Below, in pieces: positions 36,178 to 44,899 of a DNA stretch of 64,000 nucleotides. Positions within the stretch are counted from its first letter, which is position 1; every line of letters begins with the position of its first letter. The stretch is from NCBI GenBank assembly GCA_964501185.1, contig CAZCRT010000007.1, positions 24,575 through 88,574 on the forward strand, read 5' to 3'. The translations under genes were made by a program, and so were the position numbers. This stretch comes from BS150m-G50 sp964501185 [NCBI: uncultured Bacteroidia bacterium] (GTDB lineage Bacteria; CAIWAD01; BS150m-G50). The notes below the pieces were generated by a model. It made no database searches. It saw nothing but the letters and a program-made list of their open reading frames with translations, and was not told the origin of the DNA.

Positions 36178-38388
36178 ATGCAGCCTGACAGACAATCTTT
36201 CACCGGGCTACTGATACATGATCGAACAGCACTGTTTCTGCTGGCGGTGGTGTTATTGATCGGAACATTGCTGCGCTTTCAGGGGCTTGACTGGGGGACC
36301 TCAAACTACGATCTGCATACTCCTTCCGACAGCAGCACCACTCATTTCTATCACTTCCATCCTGATGAGACCAGCAATGTCAAAGTGGCCGGTAACCTGA
36401 AGGATTCGTGGCGTCCCAACATAAATTTCTACGGTGAGAATGTTGCCTATTCGCTGTATGGTGCTTCGACAGTCTATCTGAACGCGCTGGCAGTGCGGAT
36501 AGCGGATCTCTTTGTGGATTTTGAACCCTATGTCTACGATAACTCAAATAATGAGCGTCTCACATTTCTGGCGGTGAGAATACTTAACGCCATGCTGGGG
36601 GCATTGTCACCACTGTTGCTGTTTCTGGCAGCCCGCCGTCTCTATGGTGCCTGGACCGGCCTTGGTGCTGCCGCGCTGTTTGCCGTAACCATGTTGCATG
36701 TACAGATGTCGCACTTCGGTGTGGTGGATGTACCGGTGGTTTTCTTCTCACTGGCAGCTTTCTATTTCATCACCTGTCTCTACTACCACTCCCGGCTGCA
36801 TTATTATCTGCTGGCAGGAGCGTTCTTCGGGATCGCTGTTTCCACCAAGGTTAACGCTATCCTGCTGGTACTGCCTTTTCTGACTGCACATACGCTCAGC
36901 CGTTTCAGGAGTGAGCCCTGGAACTGGCGCCGTGTTTCCGGCTGGATGCATTTTATCAGAGTGCTGTTGCAGTCAAAAATGCTGGCCGCAGGTGGTATGA
37001 CAATTCTGGTATTCTTCCTGCTCAACCCATATGCCATTCTCGATTTCAAGGACTATCTCTTTGCCGACAATGCTTTCGGGTTTTTTCACATTCTCCGGAA
37101 TATCCGCGGGGAGAACCTGTATCCTTTCCAGATCCAGTTCATGGATAACAACTTTCCACTGGCTTATCTGTTCAGCAATCTGCTGCCCTGGGGCATGGGC
37201 TGGCCGCTGGCGGTGCTGGGTGGTGCCGGTGTTGTGATACAGATAATACGTGGCCGTTCTGCGGACTGGATACTGCTCGTCTGGCTGCTGGTGACATTGC
37301 TTCTGACCCATAACGCCAAGGTTCTCTATATTCGCTATGCTCTGCCTTTGATACCATTACTGCTGTTGGGCGGTGTGCGTGGTATCGCTTTGCTCTGGGA
37401 ATGGCGGCCGACTCCAACAGTGCGCTATGCTCTTTCACTGCTCGTACTGCTGGTCTGGGGATACGGACTTGCCTGGTCGACCGCATTCAACTCGGTATAC
37501 AAACAGGAAGATTCCAGATTAGCTGCCGCACGCTGGCTGGGGCAGAATGTATCACACGGAACTACAGTACTGCACGAGCAGAGCGCTAACAGTATGAAAT
37601 TCTACCTGGACCGTGAAGACTACGACCTGCTGCATCTCAGCATTCATATGCTCTATCGCAGTGGCGGATTGCTGACTTTCCAGGAGCGGATAGATTATTT
37701 GTATCACAAACTGGCAATGGCCGATTACTTTATCTTTGTCGATACAAACAGGATGGCAGGTTATCGGGAGGTCAGTAAACACTTCCCTGTAGAAACGGAT
37801 TTCTACAACCTGCTGCTGTCGGGGAGGCTGGGGTATGAGCTGGTGTTTGACCGGAAGATGCCTCCTGAAGTGCTGGGTTGGGAGATTGATGATACAGAGG
37901 CGGAGTTCTCACTGCGTTATTATGACCACTCCCGTACTTTTATACTGAGAAAAACCGATTCGTTCAGCCGGGATCTGTTTGACCGCTGGCGGGATCTATA
38001 CCAGAGCGCTGCCGGTACTCAGGATGAATTGATCAGGCTTGCTCAACAACAGATAGCGCTGGGGGAATGGGAGCAGGCAAGCAGTCTGCTGGGGCAGGGG
38101 CTGAACAATCAGCAGGGATTGATCACCAAACTGCGCCTGCTGGGTGACTGTGCTCTGGCACTGGGCGATACCACTGTTGCACACCAGGCATACGAGAATA
38201 CTCTGCAGTATGACAGGCTGCAGCCCCAGATATCCTACCAGTACTACATACAGTTTCTGCTGGATATCGGTAAGCGTGCTGAAGCAGAACGGGCTTATGC
38301 CGGTTTGCATCAGCAACTGGCTGAACGCCGTGCGGAAGTGAAGGCGCTGGAGCGTTTCTGGGCAGAGGCGACGGATTACAAAGAATGA
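36178..38388 (+). CDS. GT39-family (PMT/ArnT-like) membrane glycosyltransferase
   Basis: Residues 1-460 contain about 11 membrane segments with the first lumenal loop HFYHFHPDETSNVK, in the place of the catalytic DE motif of PMT/ArnT enzymes. Further: ARRLYGAWTGLGAAALFAV, VQMSHFGVVDVPVVFF and STKVNAILLVLPFL. The C-terminal region (~560-736) is soluble and has TPR-like helices (ALALGDTTVAHQAYENTLQ). It uses a polyprenyl-linked sugar, likely supplied by the enzyme of 35411-36163. 736 residues. A repeat-laden 290-bp gap follows. Confidence 0.88.
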   Translation: MQPDRQSFTGLLIHDRTALFLLAVVLLIGTLLRFQGLDWGTSNYDLHTPSDSSTTHFYHFHPDETSNVKVAGNLKDSWRPNINFYGENVAYSLYGASTVYLNALAVRIADLFVDFEPYVYDNSNNERLTFLAVRILNAMLGALSPLLLFLAARRLYGAWTGLGAAALFAVTMLHVQMSHFGVVDVPVVFFSLAAFYFITCLYYHSRLHYYLLAGAFFGIAVSTKVNAILLVLPFLTAHTLSRFRSEPWNWRRVSGWMHFIRVLLQSKMLAAGGMTILVFFLLNPYAILDFKDYLFADNAFGFFHILRNIRGENLYPFQIQFMDNNFPLAYLFSNLLPWGMGWPLAVLGGAGVVIQIIRGRSADWILLVWLLVTLLLTHNAKVLYIRYALPLIPLLLLGGVRGIALLWEWRPTPTVRYALSLLVLLVWGYGLAWSTAFNSVYKQEDSRLAAARWLGQNVSHGTTVLHEQSANSMKFYLDREDYDLLHLSIHMLYRSGGLLTFQERIDYLYHKLAMADYFIFVDTNRMAGYREVSKHFPVETDFYNLLLSGRLGYELVFDRKMPPEVLGWEIDDTEAEFSLRYYDHSRTFILRKTDSFSRDLFDRWRDLYQSAAGTQDELIRLAQQQIALGEWEQASSLLGQGLNNQQGLITKLRLLGDCALALGDTTVAHQAYENTLQYDRLQPQISYQYYIQFLLDIGKRAEAERAYAGLHQQLAERRAEVKALERFWAEATDYKE

Positions 38389-38393
38389 AAAAT

Positions 38394-38656
38394 ACCACGA
38401 AGGGCACGAAAGACACGAAGGGAAATATTGATCTACGAAGAGATTGGAAGTGACCCATGAGTTGTTCAATCTGATTGGGTGATTCCAGGCTTATACCAAG
38501 ACGAAACGAAAGTACGCTTATGCGACGACTGCAAGGATCCAGACAGGTAAGCTGGTTTCAGGAGTTTCTGAAAAATCAGGTAAGTTTGAACTTCTCTACA
38601 CTCAACCCTAACTTTTCTTCGTGTTCTTCGTGTAGCGAAGCACTTCGTGGTGAGAT
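38394..38656. repeat. Long imperfect inverted repeat of the 'cacgaag' family
   Basis: The left arm (38394-38422, ACCACGAAGGGCACGAAAG...) is matched in reverse complement by the right arm (38613-38656), which ends CACTTCGTGGTGAGATTT. The right arm has one additional unit. The ~190 bp between show no gene. A related single copy is at 61882-61930. Confidence 0.75.
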
Positions 38657-38680
38657 TTCCTGTTTAAACCGGAGTAGATC

Positions 38681-39697
38681 GTGATACAGAAAAGCACACT
38701 TGTACTGCTTCTGCTGCTGCCGCTGCTGTGGCTGGGTTGTGGGCAACCTCGCTCGTGGGGTGACTGGGATGAGGTTACGGTATTTATCGATTCCCTCGAC
38801 CGTAGTCAGTTTGAACCGCAGCTACGGGAAGTTTTTGAGGTATCCAGTATTTCACCACAGCTGGAACCCTGGTTCGGGCTTAAGTTTGTTGACCAGAATC
38901 AACTCAACTCACTGGCCAACCGGCGGCTGCTGTTGTTTATCGCCAGCCGCATTGACGGTGACAGCCCGGTGAACAACTATGTGCGTTCTCTTTTCGGTAG
39001 TGAAGAGCTTGAACGAATCCGCTCTGGTGAGCAGTTGATCTTTGCCAGAGAAAACGCACTGGCACGCCCGCAACAGGTGGTAATCCTACCGGCGAATGAT
39101 CCGAATGCATTGACTGAACTGCTTCGGGAGCGAGACACTTCGCTGGTTCAGTTGTTTCTCGACTACACTTTGAGCCAGGCACAGGAACAGATATATTCCA
39201 GATATGAGCAGGTGGATTTAGCGGACAGTCTGTATCACATGTTGAATGTGAAGCTGCGGATTCCCCACGATTACCAGGTGGTTAACGCGATGCCTGAGCA
39301 GAACCTGCTCCGGTTCAGACGCTATCATCCTGACCGCTGGGTGGCAGTACAGACACTGCCCGGGTTACCGGCAGATCCCTATGATCCCGCCTATCTGCTG
39401 GATCTGCGTGACTCTCTGGGGGTACATTTCTACGACAGAGTGTATGTGGAAAGAGATCCTGATTTTCAGAGAGTAACACAGATACATGTGAACGGGCATG
39501 ATGGTGTCTGTCTGGAGGGCCTCTGGGGCACATATGAAATGATTGGTGGTGGCCCCTACATCCTGTACCTGTTTCCGGACCATACTAACAACAGGACTAT
39601 AGTTGTAGATGGGGCAGTTTTCGCCCCGGGCAAAGACAAGAATCCGTTCCTGCTTCAACTCTGGAGCATTCTGGAAACATATGGAGAAACGAAATAG
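38681..39697 (+). CDS. DUF4837 family lipoprotein
   Basis: The GTG start at 38681 follows GGAG at 38671-38674. Signal LLLLPLLWLGC gives lipid Cys 20. The C-terminal part GGGPYILYLFPDHTNNRTIVVDGAVFAPGKDKNPF is the hallmark of DUF4837, a family found mostly in Bacteroidota and relatives; function unknown. 338 residues. It is located between glycosyltransferases and purE but seems independent. Its last codons (SILETYGETK, TAG) are partly repeated 107 bp further on, described separately. Confidence 0.85.
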   Translation: MIQKSTLVLLLLLPLLWLGCGQPRSWGDWDEVTVFIDSLDRSQFEPQLREVFEVSSISPQLEPWFGLKFVDQNQLNSLANRRLLLFIASRIDGDSPVNNYVRSLFGSEELERIRSGEQLIFARENALARPQQVVILPANDPNALTELLRERDTSLVQLFLDYTLSQAQEQIYSRYEQVDLADSLYHMLNVKLRIPHDYQVVNAMPEQNLLRFRRYHPDRWVAVQTLPGLPADPYDPAYLLDLRDSLGVHFYDRVYVERDPDFQRVTQIHVNGHDGVCLEGLWGTYEMIGGGPYILYLFPDHTNNRTIVVDGAVFAPGKDKNPFLLQLWSILETYGETK

Positions 39698-39771
39698 ACA
39701 CCAATACTCACCAGAGCGCTTACGGGAAATCAGTTGAGCTGATGAGTTATCCTGTCAAGTGCCAACTTATG

Positions 39772-39804
39772 AGTATTCTGGAAACTTAGGGAGAAAGACA
39801 ATGA
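39772..39804 (+). other. Decayed downstream copy of the DUF4837 gene's 3' end
   Basis: Eleven codons here (S-I-L-E-T-stop-G-E-R-Q-stop) align with the last eleven of the gene ending at 39697 (S-I-L-E-T-Y-G-E-T-K-stop). About 26 of 33 bases agree; two changes are synonymous and four are not. The offset is 107 bp, not a multiple of three. The copy runs into the purE start region. Confidence 0.55.
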
Positions 39805-40259
39805 GCTGGAAATGTGCGTTGCTGATGGGGAGCCCTTCCGATCGTAAGGAACTGGAAAAGGCGCTTCCGTATTTTGAGTATTTCGATCTGCAGGTTGAGG
39901 TGAAAGTAATCTCTGCTCACCGTAATCCACAGGAGGTGACGCAGTTTGCTACGACCGCCCGGCAGGAAGGCTACCGGGCAGTTATCGCAGCTGCCGGTAT
40001 GGCGGCACATCTGGCCGGTGTTATCGCCTCGCATACGACGCTGCCGGTTCTGGGAGTACCGTTGGCCGGGTCCTTTAACGGGCTGGACGCGCTACTCTCA
40101 ACAGTACAGATGCCTGCCGGTATCCCGGTCGCTACATTTGCTGTAGGTGCTGCCGGTGCCCGCAACGCTGCCATTTTCCTGGCTGAAATGATAGCAGTCG
40201 ATGACTCTGCTATGGCAGCAAGGCTGGATGAGTTCCGCAGTCAGGGAGCGCGTCTCTAG
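39801..40259 (+). CDS. purE: 5-(carboxyamino)imidazole ribonucleotide mutase
   Basis: PurE class I catalyses the mutase step of purine synthesis from N5-CAIR to CAIR. Motifs: [11 protein letters not shown] near the N-terminus, ISAHRNPQ near 43, [15 protein letters not shown] near 70-85 and [10 protein letters not shown]. 152 residues, with start ATG 39801 and GGGAGA upstream; in-frame codons back to 39759 are in non-family sequence. purK is not in this window. It ends one base before the next gene's ATG. Confidence 0.94.
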   Translation: MSWKCALLMGSPSDRKELEKALPYFEYFDLQVEVKVISAHRNPQEVTQFATTARQEGYRAVIAAAGMAAHLAGVIASHTTLPVLGVPLAGSFNGLDALLSTVQMPAGIPVATFAVGAAGARNAAIFLAEMIAVDDSAMAARLDEFRSQGARL

Positions 40260-41165
40260 ATGGCACACCTACTGGTGCTGGGTTGTCATGGTTTGCTGGG
40301 ACAAAACCTGGTCAGGATGGCTACGTCCCATCAGCGTGTAACCGGCATTGATCTGGAGGACTCAACATTTCTCGACTATCACCGTTTTAACTATATCTCA
40401 GGTGACCTGACCGATAGTTCACTGGTGGATCTGATTCGACAACAGAAACCTGATCAGATTGTCAACTGTGCGGCCTGGACAGCAGTTGATAAGGCGGAGA
40501 CACACCGTGAGCAGTGCTGGCAGGTTAATCAGGATGGTGTGCGAAATCTTATTGCTGCCGCCAGGCTGACCAACGCGCGCCTCCTGCAGATTTCTACCGA
40601 CTATGTTTTCGACGGCACAGCAGGCCCATACAGAGAGCAGAGCGAACCCAATCCCCAATCGGTCTACGCCCGCTCAAAGCTGGCTGCAGAAAATCTGCTG
40701 CGTGGCAGTGGTATCGACTACTGCATTATTCGCACAATTGTACTTTTTGGAAAGGGTGTGAATGTAGCGCCGGATTTTGTAGCCTGGTTGCTGCAGGAGT
40801 TACTGGCAGGGCGGGAGGTGAACATTGTTAACGATCAGATAGGTAATGTTACCTACGCTCCACTACTGTCCCGGGCCGTATTGCAGGCGTTGAAACTGCG
40901 GCTGAATGGAATTTTACACGTCGGTTCCAGTGACATAATGAGTAGATTGGAGTTTGCACTGCTGGTTGCTCGTCAGTATAATCTGGATGAGAAACTGATT
41001 CATTCCACTACAACTGCTGCGTTGAAGCAGCCGGCAGCCCGTCCACTTAAGGGAGGTCTGCTGGTAGAGGATAGTCAGCAACGACTGGAAATGAAGTTCG
41101 ATTCATGCGCCGCTATGATGCGAGCTTATGCGGAAGAAGAACCACATACACACAGGTTGAATTGA
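40260..41165 (+). CDS. rfbD: dTDP-4-dehydrorhamnose reductase-like (RmlD/RfbD) protein
   Basis: This short-chain dehydrogenase-type protein has GCHGLLG (8-14) for the nucleotide, ISTDYVFDG (111-119), and the catalytic YARSK (136-140). These are the RmlD signature, the last step of dTDP-L-rhamnose synthesis. 301 residues. rmlA/B/C are absent here. The TGA stop overlaps the next ATG by one base (TGATG), so it is coupled to the polyprenyl-phosphate glycosyltransferase. It probably feeds the surface glycosylation pathway of this region. Confidence 0.85.
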   Translation: MAHLLVLGCHGLLGQNLVRMATSHQRVTGIDLEDSTFLDYHRFNYISGDLTDSSLVDLIRQQKPDQIVNCAAWTAVDKAETHREQCWQVNQDGVRNLIAAARLTNARLLQISTDYVFDGTAGPYREQSEPNPQSVYARSKLAAENLLRGSGIDYCIIRTIVLFGKGVNVAPDFVAWLLQELLAGREVNIVNDQIGNVTYAPLLSRAVLQALKLRLNGILHVGSSDIMSRLEFALLVARQYNLDEKLIHSTTTAALKQPAARPLKGGLLVEDSQQRLEMKFDSCAAMMRAYAEEEPHTHRLN

Positions 41166-41884
41166 TGGCTGAGAAGGCACTGGTAATAATACCGACTTAC
41201 AATGAATGTGAAAATGTTGAGCAGATTATCAGGCGTGTTCTGGAGCAGAGCCCTATTATCAGTGTCCTGATAGTGGATGATAACTCTCCTGATGGCACCG
41301 GTAAACTGGTCGACAGGCTGGCAGCGGCTGAAGAGCGTGTAAATGTGATACATCGTTCCGGTAAACTGGGGCTTGGAACAGCCTATGTAGCTGGCTTCAA
41401 ATATGCTATTGGAATGAAGTATGACTACATCTTTGAGATGGATGCTGATCTGTCTCACGACCCGGAAGAGATTCCCAATTTTCTGGAAGCGATCAAGGAT
41501 AACGACCTGGTAATCGGGTCCCGCTACATTCAGGGTGTCAATGTCATCAACTGGCCTCTTTCCCGTTTGCTGCTGAGCAAGGGTGCTTCGCTATACACCC
41601 GTATTATTACCGGTATGCATATCCAGGACCCCACCGGTGGATTCAAGTGTTTCAGGCGTGAGGTGCTGGAATCACTGGATCTGGATCGCATAAAGTCCGG
41701 TGGCTATTCTTTCCAGATAGAGGTAAATTTCAAGGTCTGGAAGAGTGGATTTCGTATTCGCGAGATTCCAATAGTATTCACTGACCGCATGGAGGGCTCC
41801 TCCAAGATGTCCCGCCAGATAGTGCGGGAGGCTGTGCTGATGGTCTGGAAACTGAAAGCGCGCAGTATTCTGGGACGGTTATAA
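41165..41884 (+). CDS. Polyprenol monophosphomannose synthase-like glycosyltransferase (Dpm1 type)
   Basis: The GT2 domain carries ALVIIPTYNECENVEQII, VDDNSPDGTG, FEMDADLSHDPEE (DxD) and the Dpm1 signature DPTGGFKCFRREVLE and SGGYSFQIEVN. 239 residues without a C-terminal membrane domain, so it is the soluble Dpm1-like form. It makes polyprenyl-phosphate mannose or a similar donor for GT-C enzymes such as those at 31578 and 36178. Start ATG 41165 overlaps the preceding stop. Confidence 0.92.
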   Translation: MAEKALVIIPTYNECENVEQIIRRVLEQSPIISVLIVDDNSPDGTGKLVDRLAAAEERVNVIHRSGKLGLGTAYVAGFKYAIGMKYDYIFEMDADLSHDPEEIPNFLEAIKDNDLVIGSRYIQGVNVINWPLSRLLLSKGASLYTRIITGMHIQDPTGGFKCFRREVLESLDLDRIKSGGYSFQIEVNFKVWKSGFRIREIPIVFTDRMEGSSKMSRQIVREAVLMVWKLKARSILGRL

Positions 41885-41913
41885 CAGATAACAGTAATTG
41901 AAAGCGACAGCTT

Positions 41914-42873
41914 ATGGCTATAGAATATATGCTGGATTTTGAGCGGCCGATTTTCGAGATGAAGCGCAAGATTGATGAGATGCGTATTCTTTCACAGAAC
42001 TCCCAGATGGATATGAGTGATGAGATCACTCAGCTGGAGGGAAAGCTGGAGAAGTTGAAAAACGACATCTACAGCAAGCTGACACCCTGGAACAAGGTTC
42101 AGATCGCCCGTCATCCCCGCCGTCCATACACCCTGGATTACATTGAACGGATTGTAACCGATTTTCGCGAGCTGCATGGTGATCGTCTCTATGCTGATGA
42201 TCATGCCATTGTAGGCGGGCTGGGTAATATCGATGGCCGCAGCGTGATGATTATCGGTCACCAGAAAGGCCGTGATACAAAGCAGAATATTCACCATAAC
42301 TTCGGTATGCCCAATCCTGAAGGGTATCGCAAGGCTCTCCGCTTGATGAAGCTGGCTGACAAGTTTCATATTCCTGTAGTTACACTGATAGATACCCCGG
42401 GTGCCTATCCCGGACTGGGCGCAGAAGAACGGGGGCAGGCGGAAGCGATTGCCCGTAACCTCTACGAAATGGCCGGTTTCAGAGTGCCGCTGCTCGGTAT
42501 CGTTATCGGTGAGGGTGGTTCAGGTGGCGCGCTTGCACTGGGCGTTACTGACAGAGTTCTGATTCTGGAGAATTCCATCTATTCGGTTATCTCCCCGGAG
42601 GGCTGTTCCTCCATCCTGTTCAAAGATGCCAGACATGCAGAAGAATTGGCTCAATCACTCAATCTGACCGCACCGGATCTGCAGGAGCTGGGTATTGTGG
42701 AGCAGATTATTCCCGAACCACCGGGTGGTGCTCACAATGACTGGGACAGCACGATTAAAAGTGTCAAAGACTCCATCAGCAGAAATCTGGCAGAACTCAG
42801 CCAGCTGGATGCTGACCGGCTGGTAGCTGAAAGACTTCAGCGCTATCAACGGATGGGCAAATGGGCGGAATAG
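41914..42873 (+). CDS. accA: Acetyl-CoA carboxylase carboxyltransferase subunit alpha
   Basis: AccA with AccD forms the carboxyltransferase making malonyl-CoA for fatty acid synthesis. The N-terminal coiled-coil (MLDFERPIFEMKRKIDEMR), ARHPRRPYTLDYI, GHQKGRDTK, TLIDTPGAYPGLGAEERGQ, GEGGSGGALALG and SPEGCSSILFKDA are all standard. 319 residues. The stop codon overlaps the next gene (ybgC type) by 13 bp, a common kind of coupling. accD is not in this window. Confidence 0.96.
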   Translation: MAIEYMLDFERPIFEMKRKIDEMRILSQNSQMDMSDEITQLEGKLEKLKNDIYSKLTPWNKVQIARHPRRPYTLDYIERIVTDFRELHGDRLYADDHAIVGGLGNIDGRSVMIIGHQKGRDTKQNIHHNFGMPNPEGYRKALRLMKLADKFHIPVVTLIDTPGAYPGLGAEERGQAEAIARNLYEMAGFRVPLLGIVIGEGGSGGALALGVTDRVLILENSIYSVISPEGCSSILFKDARHAEELAQSLNLTAPDLQELGIVEQIIPEPPGGAHNDWDSTIKSVKDSISRNLAELSQLDADRLVAERLQRYQRMGKWAE

Positions 42874-43271
42874 AGCAGGCGGTAGATGTTACGCTGCGGG
42901 TCCGCTATGCTGAAACCGACGCCATGCGGATCGCCTATCATGCCAACTACCTGGTCTGGTACGAGATGGGGCGCAACGAACTGATGCGGGTTAACGGATT
43001 GCCCTACCGCGAAATCGAGGAACGGGGTTTCATCCTGCCGGTACTGGAGGCCGGTTCGAAGTACATTCAGAGTGCCCTCTACGACGATGAGTTGACTGTT
43101 CGCACGACACTTCAGCGCCAGTCACGGGCGAGTATCAGGCTGGACTATGAAGTTTTGCGTGATGGCAAAGCGATCAACCGCGGTTTTACCCGGCACTGTT
43201 TCCTGACCCTCGATGGGCATGAGCTGGTTCCCATCCCCTCCTTCTTTCTGGAAAAATTCAATTGGAAGTAG
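42861..43271 (+). CDS. YbgC-like acyl-CoA thioesterase
   Basis: Hot-dog fold thioesterase of 136 residues. The catalytic region RVRYAETDAMRIAYHANYLVW (Asp and His conserved) matches YbgC/FadM proteins; ENELMRV-like and GFILPVLEAGSKYIQSALYDDEL follow. Possible acyl-CoA or acyl-ACP hydrolysis near the membrane. It overlaps accA by 13 bp, which suits a lipid-metabolism context. Confidence 0.9.
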   Translation: MGGIEQAVDVTLRVRYAETDAMRIAYHANYLVWYEMGRNELMRVNGLPYREIEERGFILPVLEAGSKYIQSALYDDELTVRTTLQRQSRASIRLDYEVLRDGKAINRGFTRHCFLTLDGHELVPIPSFFLEKFNWK

Positions 43272-43273
43272 TT

Positions 43274-43462
43274 ATGACTATCAGTGAAGAGCTGTTGCAG
43301 ATCCTGGCCTGTCCTCATTGTCACGGCAGGCTGCGCCCGCAGGATAGCGACCTGATCTGCGATGCCTGCCAGTTGGCCTACCCGATCGTTGACGGTATCC
43401 CCGATTTCCTGCCTGACTCTGCCAGGAAGGTGGAAGAGAGTGTAGAAGGGGATGACTTCTGA
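43274..43462 (+). CDS. Trm112/YcaR family zinc-ribbon protein
   Basis: 62 residues starting MTISEELLQILACPHC. Two cysteine pairs (C13/C16 and C29/C32) and YPIVDGIPDFLP are the UPF0434/Trm112-like signature. In eukaryotes and archaea Trm112 activates methyltransferases; the bacterial role is not settled. ATG 43274 with GGAAG upstream is preferred over TTG 43262. Confidence 0.88.
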   Translation: MTISEELLQILACPHCHGRLRPQDSDLICDACQLAYPIVDGIPDFLPDSARKVEESVEGDDF

Positions 43463-43591
43463 TGGGTCTGCCCCTGTATCCTCCTCACCTCTCCGTGTGA
43501 TTTTTCTTCTCACCCCCTCTCCTGAGCCTTGGCATCCACGCCTCAAAATACTAGCTTATGTAGCTCAATTGCTAATTCAAGTGAGATACCC

Positions 43592-44692
43592 ATGAACCTG
43601 TTGAAACTTTCGCAGGCAGCTCTGGTAACGCTGCTGTTCTGTATTTTACCCCTGTCGGCACAACCCCCCGGATACTATGATTCCACTGAGGGGTTACTGG
43701 GTGAAGAACTACAGCTGGCCCTTCACCAGATTATCGACAACCATTCGGTAATGAGCTATGCTGCGCTCTGGACTGCTTTTTATACAACTGACGACAGACC
43801 AGACGGCACAGTCTGGGATATCTACTCCGACATTCCGGATGGCACCCCTCCTTATGTATATCAATTTGGTGTTGATCAGGAAGGTTCCGCCAGTGGGGAA
43901 GGGGAAGGGTACAACCGGGAGCACTCCTGGCCACGCAGCTGGTTCGGCGGAGAAGTGCTGCCGATGAACACTGATATCAACGCTATCTACCCCACCGATG
44001 TTTACTGCAACAGTATGCGTGGGAGTTACGCATATGGCGAAGTCAGCTACGCTCAATGGACATCACTTAACGGCAGTAAACGGGGCCCCTGCGCAACTCC
44101 AGGATATTCCGGAACTGTTTATGAACCACGTGACGACTTCAAGGGGGACCTGGCACGGACCTATTTCTATATGACAACCCGCTACTATGGTGAGGATGGC
44201 AGCTGGCCCGGTGGGCCGATGTCTGATGGATCGCAGCTGTTGCCCTGGGCACTGGATCTGATGCTCGGCTGGCACGAGCAGGATCCGGTCAGTCAGAAAG
44301 AGATAGACCGTAACAACGCCGCATACAATTTACAGAATAACCGTAATCCCTTCATCGATGATCCACAATTTGCCCTCCGGATGTATGATCCCGATTTCTC
44401 CTGGGGAGAGGTGCCGCTGGCAGCGATTACCGATTTCAATCTGGAGATAGTGGAAGATGGAATACTGTTTTCCTGGTCGGAACCGACACAGGATGTGAAT
44501 GGAAATCCACCGGTGTTGATTGAAGGATATTCAATTCATATCTCAGGTGATCCAAATTTCACACCTTCAGAGACCAGTCTGTTTGTGACCCTGTCAGCGG
44601 CGGAAACAAGCTATCTGTTCATGATTGATCTGAACTATCCGGGGATGGCGATTTTCTTTAATATCGTCGCTCTGGGATATGGAGAAGAATAG
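43592..44692 (+). CDS. Secreted endonuclease I family protein with fibronectin-like C-terminus
   Basis: A signal peptide (MNLLKLSQAALVTLLFCILPLSA) is followed by an EndA/NucM-type nuclease domain: YNREHSWPRSWF carries the catalytic histidine. The next family motif, usually DxHHIxPTD, reads DINAIYPTDVYCNSMRGSYAYGEV here, with the middle His replaced. It then has a fibronectin-like domain (AITDFNLEIVEDGILFSWSEP). 366 residues. Likely a secreted nuclease for DNA/RNA degradation or nutrient capture. Upstream sequence near 43485-43515 has a trace of the 'cacagag' repeat family. Confidence 0.85.
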   Translation: MNLLKLSQAALVTLLFCILPLSAQPPGYYDSTEGLLGEELQLALHQIIDNHSVMSYAALWTAFYTTDDRPDGTVWDIYSDIPDGTPPYVYQFGVDQEGSASGEGEGYNREHSWPRSWFGGEVLPMNTDINAIYPTDVYCNSMRGSYAYGEVSYAQWTSLNGSKRGPCATPGYSGTVYEPRDDFKGDLARTYFYMTTRYYGEDGSWPGGPMSDGSQLLPWALDLMLGWHEQDPVSQKEIDRNNAAYNLQNNRNPFIDDPQFALRMYDPDFSWGEVPLAAITDFNLEIVEDGILFSWSEPTQDVNGNPPVLIEGYSIHISGDPNFTPSETSLFVTLSAAETSYLFMIDLNYPGMAIFFNIVALGYGEE

Positions 44693-44722
44693 CGGATAAA
44701 TCCCTTTCCATGGAAAATAATC

Positions 44723-44751
44723 TTGACAACCTGACAACGTCACTGTAAACT
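44723..44751 (+). promoter_or_regulatory. Promoter for rplM-rpsI
   Basis: Perfect -35 TTGACA at 44723-44728 and -10 TAAACT at 44746-44751, spaced 17 bp; +1 near 44758. The leader to the GTG of rplM is about 142 nt and holds the hairpin below. Confidence 0.8.
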
Positions 44752-44818
44752 AAAAGTCTCCTTGTATTGCGATTCATAAAAAGAATTGTCAATTAAGAAC
44801 AACCACCAGGTGAATCAC

Positions 44819-44880
44819 TTGATAGTATTTCCTGAAAGTGATGGTCTGCACCTTAAGTTCTTTCAGGGAAATACTATCGA
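44819..44880 (+). promoter_or_regulatory. Long hairpin in the rplM leader (candidate autoregulatory element)
   Basis: GATAGTATTTCCTGAAAG (44821-44838) pairs with CTTTCAGGGAAATACTATC (44860-44878), with one bulged base, around a 21-nt loop. It ends only 7 nt before the AAAGAGGA ribosome site of rplM. There is no T-run, so it is not a simple terminator. Leaders of rplM-rpsI are known to be regulatory in several phyla; I could not match this one to a named structure. Confidence 0.6.
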
Positions 44881-44899
44881 AACTAAGAAAGAGGATATT

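Noticed and set aside
38475-38684. Small frame of 69 codons before the DUF4837 gene
   Set aside because: It runs through the inverted repeat and has Ser-rich, repeat-derived sequence without a ribosome site.
44786-44899. N-terminal extension of L13
   Set aside because: The extension is encoded by the leader hairpin; GTG 44900 has the ribosome site and gives the standard length.
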